37,988 nt of DNA from NCBI GenBank assembly GCA_026391255.1, contig JAPLDU010000026.1, positions 1 to 37,988 on the forward strand, read 5' to 3'. Numbering within the stretch: the stretch's first letter is position 1; every line of letters begins with the position of its first letter. A program made the position numbers and the translations under genes. The notes below the pieces were generated by a model, which saw only the letters and a program-made list of their open reading frames with translations, was not told the origin of the DNA and did no database searches. Below, in pieces: positions 26,201 through 33,069 of this stretch. The stretch is from Bacteroidia bacterium (GTDB taxonomy: Bacteria; Bacteroidota; Bacteroidia; Bacteroidales; JAPLDU01).

Positions 26201-28339
26201 TACCAGTACATGGAACCATGTATACCCGGGCCCATCCACATATTCCTGCTTCAGACTGAATAACATTTCAAGGCTTGAAAGGCCTGTAGCATCCACCAGA
26301 CAGGTAGTGGCTGAAGCAATATGGCTTGCATTATCAGTCCAGGCTTGTGATGAAGTTGTACCGGTGGATGATGACCCGCCAATCCATGTTGAACCATCTA
26401 AACCTTTCATAACAAGAGCACCACCTGCAACTACTGTTGGTGAAGCAGCAGTACCATTACTCAATCCCAAATTGGCAGGAGTTCCGCTAAAGTTTTCAGT
26501 ATAGGGGAAAGAATTAATAGGACTTACACCTGTATTAGTCAGTGTAAATGTCTGTGTATTATTACTTAATGTGTAATTATGGCTGAGAACAATTGTATAA
26601 GGCCCGGCTGATAAATTAGCAAGCGTTGCAAAAGTATGGTTAAATGTAGCAGCGGGCATCAGGTTACCTACAGTTACTAACTCAGTAACAGGCGGGTTAG
26701 CGTCTATTGCATAACTCACATTAAATGTTCCTGTAATAGAACTGGTACCAGTATTTTCAAGTTGGATGGTGACCGGTTCTGCATTGTTCAGATTGCAACC
26801 TCCTAATACCGGAGTTAACCAGGTAATGCTCATACCGACAGGATTGGAACAGTTGTATATATTCACATTATCAAAAGCAAATCCCTGGTGGTCATTATTA
26901 TTAGCATCAGAACCAAATACAAAACGTAATTTAACATTCGGCATTCCACCGGTTCCATTGAGCAAATAATTTGCTGAAACCCAACCTATGGTGCTGTTCC
27001 AGCAATTTGTAGAACCAGTCCAGCTTAATCCCGAGGCCGATCCGTTATACCAGTTTCCCGGATCACCAATCGAACCTAATGTAGTCCAGGAAATGCCGCC
27101 ATTAGTTGAATATTGTAAAGCAGCTCCATCAAAATTAGTTTCGGCATCAGCCCAAATATCAAAAGTAATTTCCGGACAAGCAACAGTAGTAAAGTCGAAA
27201 CATGGACTTTCCACCCAGGATTGTTCACTATTGTTATACCATCCATTCAGGTTGGTCTTATAAAATCCATCACCTGCAGATTTATAAGCAGGTAAATAAA
27301 CGTATGGTGGAACTCCTACGTCCCAGCTTGAATTTGAACCACCGGCCAACCATGAGCCATTTCCGCTGTCAAAATCCTGCAAATAAGGAAAGGTATTTAC
27401 GACACCATATGAATATACAGTCAGGTAAGAAGTATTATTAGTATTGTTTGCATCGCCTGTAATATTGGTCCAGGCAACAATATTATATGCCTTATGTATG
27501 CTAAAGTTCTCAGCTATGGGAAAAGTATAAGAATATGTACTACCGGCAGGAAGACCAACAGTAAGGTTCACTGAGTGAACTGGACCACCATCAATGGTAT
27601 ATTTAACATCAAATATTCCAACCGGATTAGTACCATAATTTTTCACAAGAACCTGAACATGTTCATTCGATCCCAGTCCGCAACCTGAAACAGGAGCTGT
27701 AATTGCCATAACACCAAGATCAGTAACCGTTCCCGGTTTTTCATGAATGATCAGGTTATCTATCAAAGCGGCATCTCCAAATCCGGGGACGCTGGCATCG
27801 TTATATTTACAACTTGATTCCAGTGTAATGGTAAATGTTGTGCCGGCATAAGCGCCTAAATCAAAATATTTTGTTTGAAAAGGGTCACTTTCCTGTGTAC
27901 CGGGATTAAAATTAATTACTGAATTTTCATCGGCTACAGGAGTACCGTTTATCAGCACCCTAAACCAGCTGTAAAGCGGTGAATAGCTATAGGTTTGTTG
28001 CAAATCCAGAACTAATTCAGGATGAGTCATCACACCAGCATTAACAGTGCAAGATACTGCTGAAGCCTGATGTAAAGTATTATCAACCCATGCATTGGTA
28101 GATGTAGTAGTTGAAATTCCGCCAGTCCAGCCTGAAGCACCGCCTCCGGTCAGTATTAATTCCTGGTTTGCATAATAAGCTGACGACTGTGAGGATGAAT
28201 TCAGAGTGAAATAAACACTGCCATTGGTGTTAAAATTCTCTGTTACCGGTGGTATGATCGGGCACTGAGCTGTTACATACAATCCTGATAACAAGACTAA
28301 TAAACTTATCACTAAAACTTTTTGTATCAAGTTTCTCAT
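23216..28339 (-). CDS. Very large secreted surface protein with T9SS type A sorting domain
   Basis: 1707 residues with signal peptide (about 1-24, ending VTAQ). Four beta-jellyroll (MAM-like) domains alternate with four CARDB/Ig-like domains: jellyrolls at about 34-200, 315-497, 611-776 and 891-1047; CARDB-like at about 206-308, 503-601, 781-883 and 1051-1162. The first and third jellyrolls are clear duplicates (LGAYAGTTFTITLES / LSAYAGTTFELALQA). Ig/PKD-like segments follow (1165-1320), then two copies of a Trp-rich unit (1326-1412 and 1413-1488) sharing IVKD-x-x-G-x-V-(F/W)WW and G-(Q/K)-GY-x-(Y/I)-K, a further domain (about 1500-1612), and a type A sorting domain (1625-1707: YQNTPNPFRDVTEISFNLP, LASGVYYYKL). 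It is probably anchored at the surface as an adhesin; no enzyme domain is visible. Confidence 0.92.
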   Translation of the reverse strand: MRNLIQKVLVISLLVLLSGLYVTAQCPIIPPVTENFNTNGSVYFTLNSSSQSSAYYANQELILTGGGASGWTGGISTTTSTNAWVDNTLHQASAVSCTVNAGVMTHPELVLDLQQTYSYSPLYSWFRVLINGTPVADENSVINFNPGTQESDPFQTKYFDLGAYAGTTFTITLESSCKYNDASVPGFGDAALIDNLIIHEKPGTVTDLGVMAITAPVSGCGLGSNEHVQVLVKNYGTNPVGIFDVKYTIDGGPVHSVNLTVGLPAGSTYSYTFPIAENFSIHKAYNIVAWTNITGDANNTNNTSYLTVYSYGVVNTFPYLQDFDSGNGSWLAGGSNSSWDVGVPPYVYLPAYKSAGDGFYKTNLNGWYNNSEQSWVESPCFDFTTVACPEITFDIWADAETNFDGAALQYSTNGGISWTTLGSIGDPGNWYNGSASGLSWTGSTNCWNSTIGWVSANYLLNGTGGMPNVKLRFVFGSDANNNDHQGFAFDNVNIYNCSNPVGMSITWLTPVLGGCNLNNAEPVTIQLENTGTSSITGTFNVSYAIDANPPVTELVTVGNLMPAATFNHTFATLANLSAGPYTIVLSHNYTLSNNTQTFTLTNTGVSPINSFPYTENFSGTPANLGLSNGTAASPTVVAGGALVMKGLDGSTWIGGSSSTGTTSSQAWTDNASHIASATTCLVDATGLSSLEMLFSLKQEYVDGPGYTWFHVLVNGVAISDINGVTDFIPSPYGLPVWKNLRYDLSAYAGTTFELALQASNAYSGNISYIDNLILRQKLPLDASLEKIVAPVTSCDLTASDHVTVQVKNWGTSPISNFWVYYQKNSGPIMSKLYTTPAIGSMTTVNIQFNNTEDFTAGGTINAWVVLTGDGDATNDYYNGYVVNNIYDNLSSVYFTSFETEVTSTGNWLIQNANNDGNSWLWDAGHSHTGISAYAYAYAFGSGNDWLFTKCFNLTVGQTYEMNFWYATWPAWATAKNMDVYYGTGQNAASMNTLLVNLNNVVTNGNYAYAMQKFVAPATGTYYFGFKATGNLTIDAQYMMLDDVMLKRVNASDLGVTALVTPVEACLGYHSANEPVNITITNVSGDVISMGTPINVSYSVNAGPVITETITLAADFNVSSSINHTFATTANLAAAGTYIFTSNVSYAYDVAHGNDTRTDTIHTWFLPTPTFSGLASGVCLNSSVQNLTGNPSGASGSYSISPVVAGMLTDHHNGTASFNPSTANVLPYAVTYTYTDVHGCVNSTTNYTFVTDLTAYNPFLNTINTLFPETLILDAGAGYDAYLWSSGATTQTYNTPDVGTYSVTVTLHGCSASDAVVVTNTENQDIPMRTGWGMFSTYLNITGNIQTIMTADADVIANLIIVKDQLGNVFWWAIPTPINQIGNLHVGQGYQYKMSGPAVLNLTGSAVHAQSTPISLTAGYNFIGYLRRNPDAITTELAGIYSNVVIVKDEDGKVWWPFYGINQIVTMNPGKGYKIKVSTACTLYYLANTPDQIDKNAPWEETHIHFISNFNTGNDMTLCIPLNAWDKLPEIGDEIGVFSGNTLVGSGTFTSSNMAIAIFGDDAITQDNEGCPNGSVYTIKIWRQSTNTEENVNVISWTEGNQYFTTDAISVVGKLATYSNQSVMSELYQNTPNPFRDVTEISFNLPKDSHVDLIIYNVAGEQISTVISNDMKAGLHKVSVNENLASGVYYYKLITDEFTGIKSMTVTK

Positions 28340-28375
28340 AGCTGAAAGATTTTATTTATTAAAAAAGCTAATATA

Positions 28376-28383
28376 CAAACTTA
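28376..28383 (-). promoter_or_regulatory. -7 element (TAAGTTTG) before the large T9SS gene
   Basis: On the minus strand TAAGTTTG matches TAnnTTTG, about 37 bp before the ATG, giving a leader of about 30 nt. The -33 region has no clear TTTG at 19-21 bp spacing. The surrounding 28340-28636 gap is very AT-rich and shows no other gene or structured element. Confidence 0.4.
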
Positions 28384-28636
28384 TTTTATTTCAATTATTA
28401 TTGGAAAGACAAAAATTCTTATAATCCTGCAAAGGAAATAATTTAAACTTACAAAAAAACATGGAAAAAAATATATACTATTAAATTTCAAATCGTTATA
28501 TCAGACTAATTTTTGTTTTTATAAATTTATGTTATTTTTTCAAAAATACATATTTTTATTTACAAAACAAAATATATCAAATTTCGAATACTTATATAAA
28601 AAACCTTTAGAAATATTAAGTTCCAATAATCAATAT

Positions 28637-29827
28637 CTAGCTAACTACTTGTTTAACAAGGTCAGCCGCTTCTTTTAAAGTGATTGCAGAAAAAACCTTC
28701 AATCCGGAGTTATCAATTAATTCTTTTGCTTCACTGGCATTGGTACCCTGGAGTCTGACAATGACCGGAACATTAATACTTCCGATTGATTTATAGGCAT
28801 CAACCACACCCTGTGCCACCCTGTCACAACGTACTATTCCACCAAAAATATTGATCAGAATTGCTTTTACATTATTGTCCTGTAATATGATACGGAAACC
28901 TGCTTCAACTGTCTGTGCATTTGCGGTTCCACCCACATCAAGAAAATTTGCCGGATCACCTCCGGATAACTTAATAATATCCATGGTTGCCATAGCCAAC
29001 CCGGCTCCATTGACCATACATCCTACATTTCCATCCAGTTTCACAAAGTTAAGATTATGTTTTCCTGCTTCCACTTCCGTAGGATCTTCTTCTGAAAGAT
29101 CTCTCAGAGATATATAATCAGGATGGCGAAATAATGCATTATCATCAAGAATGATCTTGGCATCAGCAGCAAGTATCCGATCGTCAGCCGTTTTAAATAA
29201 AGGATTTATTTCAATCATCGAAGCATCACTGTTCTCAAAAGCATGGTATAACAGCGGGACAAACTTCACCATCTCTTTAAATGCTTTACCTGATAAACCA
29301 AGGTTAAAAGCAATCCTGCGTGCCTGATAACCCTGAATCCCGAATTTTGGATCAACTTCTTCCCTGAATATCAAATGAGGTGTTTTTTCAGCAACAGCTT
29401 CAATATCCATTCCTCCTTCGGTAGAGTATAAAATCATGTTTCTGCCCCTTGCACGATTGAGTAATACGCTCATGTAAAATTCTTTCGGTTCGCTCTCACC
29501 TGCATAAAAAATCCCCTGTTCGACAAGGACTTTATGAACAATCTTACCTTCAGCACCTGTCTGATGTGTAATCAGATTCATACCCAATATTTTACCTGAC
29601 AATAAGCCAACCTCATCAATTGTCCTGGCAATTTTTACACCTCCGCCTTTTCCTCTTCCTCCGGCATGAATCTGTGCTTTAACAGCCCAGGTATCAGTCC
29701 CGGTTTCCTTTTGCACTCTTAAGGCCGCTTCAGTTGCCTGTGCGGGAGTTTCAGCCATGTAACCAACCGGTACTGATACATTGAAGCTCTTTAAAATACC
29801 TTTTGCCTGATACTCATGAATATTCAT
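28637..29827 (-). CDS. sucC: Succinate-CoA ligase (ADP-forming) subunit beta
   Basis: 396 residues, close to the usual ~388. The N-terminal ATP-grasp domain starts MNIHEYQAKGIL and includes VKAQIHAGGRGKGGGVK (about 49-65) and MIEINPLF (about 209-216). The C-terminal CoA-ligase domain carries GCMVNGAGLAMATMD, NFLDVGGTA, INIFGGIVRCD and RLQGTNASEAKE. It converts succinyl-CoA to succinate in the TCA cycle with SucD. The alpha subunit gene is not adjacent; the neighbours are a T9SS gene and a divergent methyltransferase, so sucD must lie elsewhere if the enzyme is complete. Confidence 0.97.
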   Translation of the reverse strand: MNIHEYQAKGILKSFNVSVPVGYMAETPAQATEAALRVQKETGTDTWAVKAQIHAGGRGKGGGVKIARTIDEVGLLSGKILGMNLITHQTGAEGKIVHKVLVEQGIFYAGESEPKEFYMSVLLNRARGRNMILYSTEGGMDIEAVAEKTPHLIFREEVDPKFGIQGYQARRIAFNLGLSGKAFKEMVKFVPLLYHAFENSDASMIEINPLFKTADDRILAADAKIILDDNALFRHPDYISLRDLSEEDPTEVEAGKHNLNFVKLDGNVGCMVNGAGLAMATMDIIKLSGGDPANFLDVGGTANAQTVEAGFRIILQDNNVKAILINIFGGIVRCDRVAQGVVDAYKSIGSINVPVIVRLQGTNASEAKELIDNSGLKVFSAITLKEAADLVKQVVS

Positions 29828-30004
29828 ATAACCATTACATCAAAAATTAAGACTCCTAAAACAACAGGAAGTCCAATACTGTTTAAAATATTACTCATTG
29901 AAATACTTAAAAAATCGAGGTTTCGAATGTATGGTATTTTGAACTGTCCACAAATTATTATAGTTTATTTTTTCGTTCTTTTGGAAAATTTAACAATTTA
30001 TTAA

Positions 30005-30550
30005 ATGAGGAAGTTAAAAAACAATGAATTAGCAAGAATTTCGATACAGGATTATCAAGCATCAGATAAAACACCGCTGATCATAGTTCTTGACAATATC
30101 AGAAGTATGAATAATATTGGCTCAATATTCCGGACATGTGATGCATTCAGGGTTGAATCACTTTATTTGTGTGGAAATTCTGCCACACCACCACACAGAG
30201 ACATTCACAAAACTGCCCTTGGCGCTACTGAATCAGTCAATTGGAAATATTTTATAAGTACTTCGGAAGCAATTCGTCAACTTAAAATTGATGGATATAC
30301 AGTAATATCCATCGAACAAACTGATGGAAGTACAGAGCTACAGGACGTTTGTATAAGCAAAGTATCCAGATATGCTCTTATTTTTGGAAATGAGATAAAA
30401 GGAGTTGATGATGCTATTATTGACATGAGTGATTCCTGCATGGAAATACCTCAGTTTGGAACTAAACATTCACTTAATGTTGCCGTAAGTGCAGGAATAA
30501 TTATCTGGGAATTGTATAATAAAATAAAAGCGGCTCATCAGGAAAAATGA
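30005..30550 (+). CDS. SpoU/TrmH-family RNA 2'-O-methyltransferase
   Basis: 181 residues, the compact SPOUT form with no N-terminal RNA-binding extension. All three knot motifs are present: motif 1 LDNIRSMNNIGSIFRTCDAF (about 29-48), motif 2 ALIFGNEIKGVDDAII (about 122-137) and motif 3 MEIPQFGTKHSLNVAVSAGI (about 144-163). The family transfers methyl from SAM to a ribose 2'-OH in tRNA or rRNA; the target cannot be told. It diverges from sucC (177-bp gap). Its last codons and TGA stop sit inside a 16-bp terminator stem. Confidence 0.93.
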   Translation: MRKLKNNELARISIQDYQASDKTPLIIVLDNIRSMNNIGSIFRTCDAFRVESLYLCGNSATPPHRDIHKTALGATESVNWKYFISTSEAIRQLKIDGYTVISIEQTDGSTELQDVCISKVSRYALIFGNEIKGVDDAIIDMSDSCMEIPQFGTKHSLNVAVSAGIIIWELYNKIKAAHQEK

Positions 30551-30562
30551 GCCGCTTTTATT
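30523..30562. terminator. Bidirectional terminator overlapping the end of the SPOUT methyltransferase gene
   Basis: A perfect 16-bp stem, AATAAAAGCGGCTCAT (30523-30538) and ATGAGCCGCTTTTATT (30547-30562), with an 8-nt loop. The U-tract is provided by the stem's own A/T flanks on both strands. It encodes the C-terminal KAAHQ region and contains the TGA at 30548-30550. It lies between convergent genes and can serve both. Confidence 0.9.
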
Positions 30563-30564
30563 CC

Positions 30565-30589
30565 TACAGTCTATAAGTCTGTAACCTGG
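30565..30589. repeat. Dispersed motif TACAGTCTATAAGTCT
   Basis: The same family as 11864-11897 and 37302-37326. It sits between the terminator and the stop of the convergent lipoprotein gene. Confidence 0.4.
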
Positions 30590-30599
30590 CTAACCTGAA

Positions 30600-32420
30600 T
30601 TATTTAACTATTTCTTTAAACTTCGGATTATCAAAGAACTTAAAAAATTCCATATCTGTTTTAGCCTTACCTGCCAGAGTAGAATCTTTATCGACGGCCT
30701 GTTTTAAATTGGTAAACACACCATTCTCATTCTGCTGGCGGGAAGCAGTGACAGCATAGAGATAATAAACCATAGCATCTTTATCTTTTATATTATCCAA
30801 AGTAGTTGATGCACCGCTTAAATCTCCTGAAAGCAGTCTGGCAAGTGCACTGTTAAAAGTCTGCTCGCTTCCGAAATGCTTGATTGCTTCAGCATAATTA
30901 CCATTCTTTATTGAAATAATACCAAGATTATAATCAGGTTCTTTTCCTGCTGACAAACCAGCTTTAAACAAACTTTCAGCGTCTGTAAAATTACCTCCCA
31001 TTAATGTTGCAACACCCAGGTTATTTAAAACAATATTGTTGCCGTCAATTTTCTTAGCATCTTCAAGAGCTGCCTTTGCTTCAGGAATTTTATTCTGTTT
31101 CAGGTAAACAACACCCAGGTTGTTTTTTCCACGCCAGTCATCCTTATAAATTTCTGACATTGATTTATAAATCTGTGCTTTTTTGTTAAGATCATCTGTT
31201 AATTTTGCTGCATACATGAATTCAGCAGGGTTCAGAGAATCTGGTTTGGACGTAGCAAGACGCAGGATAGTCTCATCAGATTTACCGATTATGTCAGCAT
31301 TAAGATTGAATTTTGACCTGCGGAGTTTGGGTAGTATTTTATCAGCAATTTCCTTAAAAGTGGCAGAAATATTTTTGATTTCTTTATTACGAACTTCAGG
31401 ATCAGAATACATCTGAAGAACACGCAGCACCAGATCTTTATCTTTTATATCAGATTTCTGCATCAATTCTTTAAAACCATCCCAATCTTCAGTGATTACT
31501 TTTTCAGAGATAAGGGCTTTAATGGCTGCAGCTTCATCGGCCAGTTGCTGTTTGGTTTTTTTAACCGGCTTTTTACCTTTCACTTTTTTCTCTTCTTTCA
31601 TGGTTTGCCCGATGAAACCTGTAGCTGAACCGCCGCGGCTTTTTGAAAGTTTATCGTTTAATGTCCATGGACCGTCAGGTGAAGCAAAAGACGTCACATC
31701 AATACCTTTCAACTGAAGACTATCCTTCCTTTCTTTGGACTTCTGAAGGAACAGTTTCATTGCATTGATATCATCTTTCTTCAGTTCGGTTGGTTTAATA
31801 TCCGATTTCTGGATTGGGTACATGATATCAGCCTGCCTCGAAACCGGAATATTTCTCTGGAACTCATCATTCATCGGATCATAGCTTCCGCCTTTTTTAT
31901 TTAAATCTTTAACAGTACCAAAAATAGTTTTCCCTTCCAGCCGGACTAGACGTGGAGTTGCAATTATACCATCTGCCACTTTATATGTACCCAGGTCAAC
32001 AGTCTTATCCTTATAAGATGCTGAGACCTTTACCGAGACCGTTGAAACCTTCATATCATCGGAATAGGCGAATTTATCAGATATGCTGAAGCCTCCACCA
32101 TTCTCATAATTAATTACTTTCCCATCATTTGCCTGAACTTTCTCACCTTGTAATTTTATCGATTTCAGGTTCTTTTCCCCATTTTCGTATTTCAATACAG
32201 GCACAACATTAACAGTCACTTTTTTAGCAAAATACTTTGGAGGAATATTGCCATTTATGCTGATATCGACGTTATCTGCATGCATTTCAAGCATCTTCGG
32301 GGTTGCCTCCAATTTGATCAATTGGGCATTTTTCTGCATTTTACTCAGACCACTGCATCCCGTCAATACTAAAAATGTTGCAAGTAACCAGACAAGATTT
32401 CTAAAATTCACTTTTTTCAT
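30600..32420 (-). CDS. TPR-containing lipoprotein
   Basis: 606 residues. The N-terminus has a lipoprotein signal with lipobox LTGC (Cys22). The N-terminal ~200 residues are beta-rich, with KKVTVNVVPVLKYENGEKN and a repeated GGGF/SDKFAYSDDM region, resembling a conserved Bacteroidota family that I recognise only loosely. A Lys-rich stretch (EEKKVKGKKPVKKTKQQ, about 275-291) separates it from helical repeats, with clear TPRs at about 425-530 (GKNNLGVVYLKQNKIPEAKAAL and NLGVATLMGGNFTDAESLF). Probably anchored at the outer membrane as an interaction scaffold; no specific function can be assigned. A palindrome overlaps its probable transcription start. Confidence 0.85.
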   Translation of the reverse strand: MKKVNFRNLVWLLATFLVLTGCSGLSKMQKNAQLIKLEATPKMLEMHADNVDISINGNIPPKYFAKKVTVNVVPVLKYENGEKNLKSIKLQGEKVQANDGKVINYENGGGFSISDKFAYSDDMKVSTVSVKVSASYKDKTVDLGTYKVADGIIATPRLVRLEGKTIFGTVKDLNKKGGSYDPMNDEFQRNIPVSRQADIMYPIQKSDIKPTELKKDDINAMKLFLQKSKERKDSLQLKGIDVTSFASPDGPWTLNDKLSKSRGGSATGFIGQTMKEEKKVKGKKPVKKTKQQLADEAAAIKALISEKVITEDWDGFKELMQKSDIKDKDLVLRVLQMYSDPEVRNKEIKNISATFKEIADKILPKLRRSKFNLNADIIGKSDETILRLATSKPDSLNPAEFMYAAKLTDDLNKKAQIYKSMSEIYKDDWRGKNNLGVVYLKQNKIPEAKAALEDAKKIDGNNIVLNNLGVATLMGGNFTDAESLFKAGLSAGKEPDYNLGIISIKNGNYAEAIKHFGSEQTFNSALARLLSGDLSGASTTLDNIKDKDAMVYYLYAVTASRQQNENGVFTNLKQAVDKDSTLAGKAKTDMEFFKFFDNPKFKEIVK

Positions 32421-32441
32421 AAAGACATCTTTTTAAATAAT

Positions 32442-32469
32442 TTCCTCAAAAATTGAGGAAGCAAAAATA
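32442..32469 (-). promoter_or_regulatory. -7 element and 19-bp palindrome before the TPR lipoprotein gene
   Basis: On the minus strand TATTTTTG (plus 32462-32469) matches TAnnTTTG. Immediately downstream, TTCCTCAA-AAA-TTGAGGAA (32442-32460) is a perfect 8-3-8 palindrome covering the expected start point, 21 bp before the ATG at 32420. The position suits an operator or a 5' hairpin on the message. The -33 region is only T-rich. Confidence 0.45.
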
Positions 32470-32619
32470 AAAATATTTTCAGATAATAAAAAGACATATA
32501 ATTAATAACATACTTTAGATATTTGGAATATAGGCAGATGAAGTTTCCTGGTATAACAATTTAATAAATAGTTTATGCTTTCTGAAACACAATTGTCCGG
32601 TAATAATGACAAAACAAAC

Positions 32620-32770
32620 CTTAGGTTCCTCGCTACACTTCGCTTCGCTCGGAACGACAAGCATTTATGGGTGGAAGAGTGGGGTTACTGGATGCAAAGC
32701 CTCCAGTAACCCCACTCCCTTATAAATCCACAGAACATCTTGTCATTCTGAGCGAAGCGAAGAATCTCAA
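32620..32770. repeat. Nested palindrome with a 16-bp perfect hairpin core
   Basis: The core arms GAGTGGGGTTACTGGA (32677-32692) and TCCAGTAACCCCACTC (32702-32717) are perfect complements with a 9-nt loop. Outside them, TTCGCTTCGCTCGGAACGAC on the left (about 32639-32658) is the inverse of GTCATTCTGAGCGAAGCGAA on the right (about 32742-32761), with mismatches. The outer sequence resembles a GAGCGAAGCGAAGAATCT-type dispersed repeat I associate with many bacterial genomes. No ORF or transposase is linked. Confidence 0.8.
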
Positions 32771-32828
32771 ACATTTTAGCCAGACATCAGTGTTTCTGGA
32801 AAGTTCCTTTCTGACAAAATCATGCGAA

Positions 32829-33045
32829 GAACCCCAAGGCAAGCCATGACCTCAAATTCCGTCGCAGAGTCATGGGTCAATTACCTTCCAGGTTCACAGA
32901 AATGTGAGAAGGGAAATTTTCAGTTTATCTCGTTCCTGAAAATTCAGTCTAACAGATAAATATCAGATCGGCAACTATTTACTTCCGAGACTTAGGTAGA
33001 AAATGAAATTCCCCCCGATATTCTCTTCAGTCAGGAGTTATCTGA
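32829..33045. repeat. Copy 2 of the ~220-bp dispersed repeat
   Basis: Aligns with 22800-23020 in the same orientation: ACCCCAAGGCAAGCC at 32831-32845, a central GTCGCAGAG block, TTCCTGAAAATTCAGTCT at 32933-32950 and CTTCAGTCAGGAGTTA at 33025-33040. The copies are clearly diverged, with indels in the centre. It ends 25 bp before the stop of the prolyl oligopeptidase gene. Confidence 0.6.
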
Positions 33046-33069
33046 TTCAACAGGGCGATGAGTTTTATA

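Noticed and set aside
23428-27441. Several open frames of 60-115 codons, both sense and antisense, within the large T9SS gene
   Set aside because: The minus-strand 1707-codon frame is continuous with domain structure from signal peptide to sorting domain. The others are frame shadows of a low-stop, Thr/Asn-rich gene.
29828-30004. Short plus-strand frame in the sucC-methyltransferase gap
   Set aside because: It starts inside sucC, is Ile/Lys-rich AT-driven sequence and ends at the next gene. No homology is recognisable.
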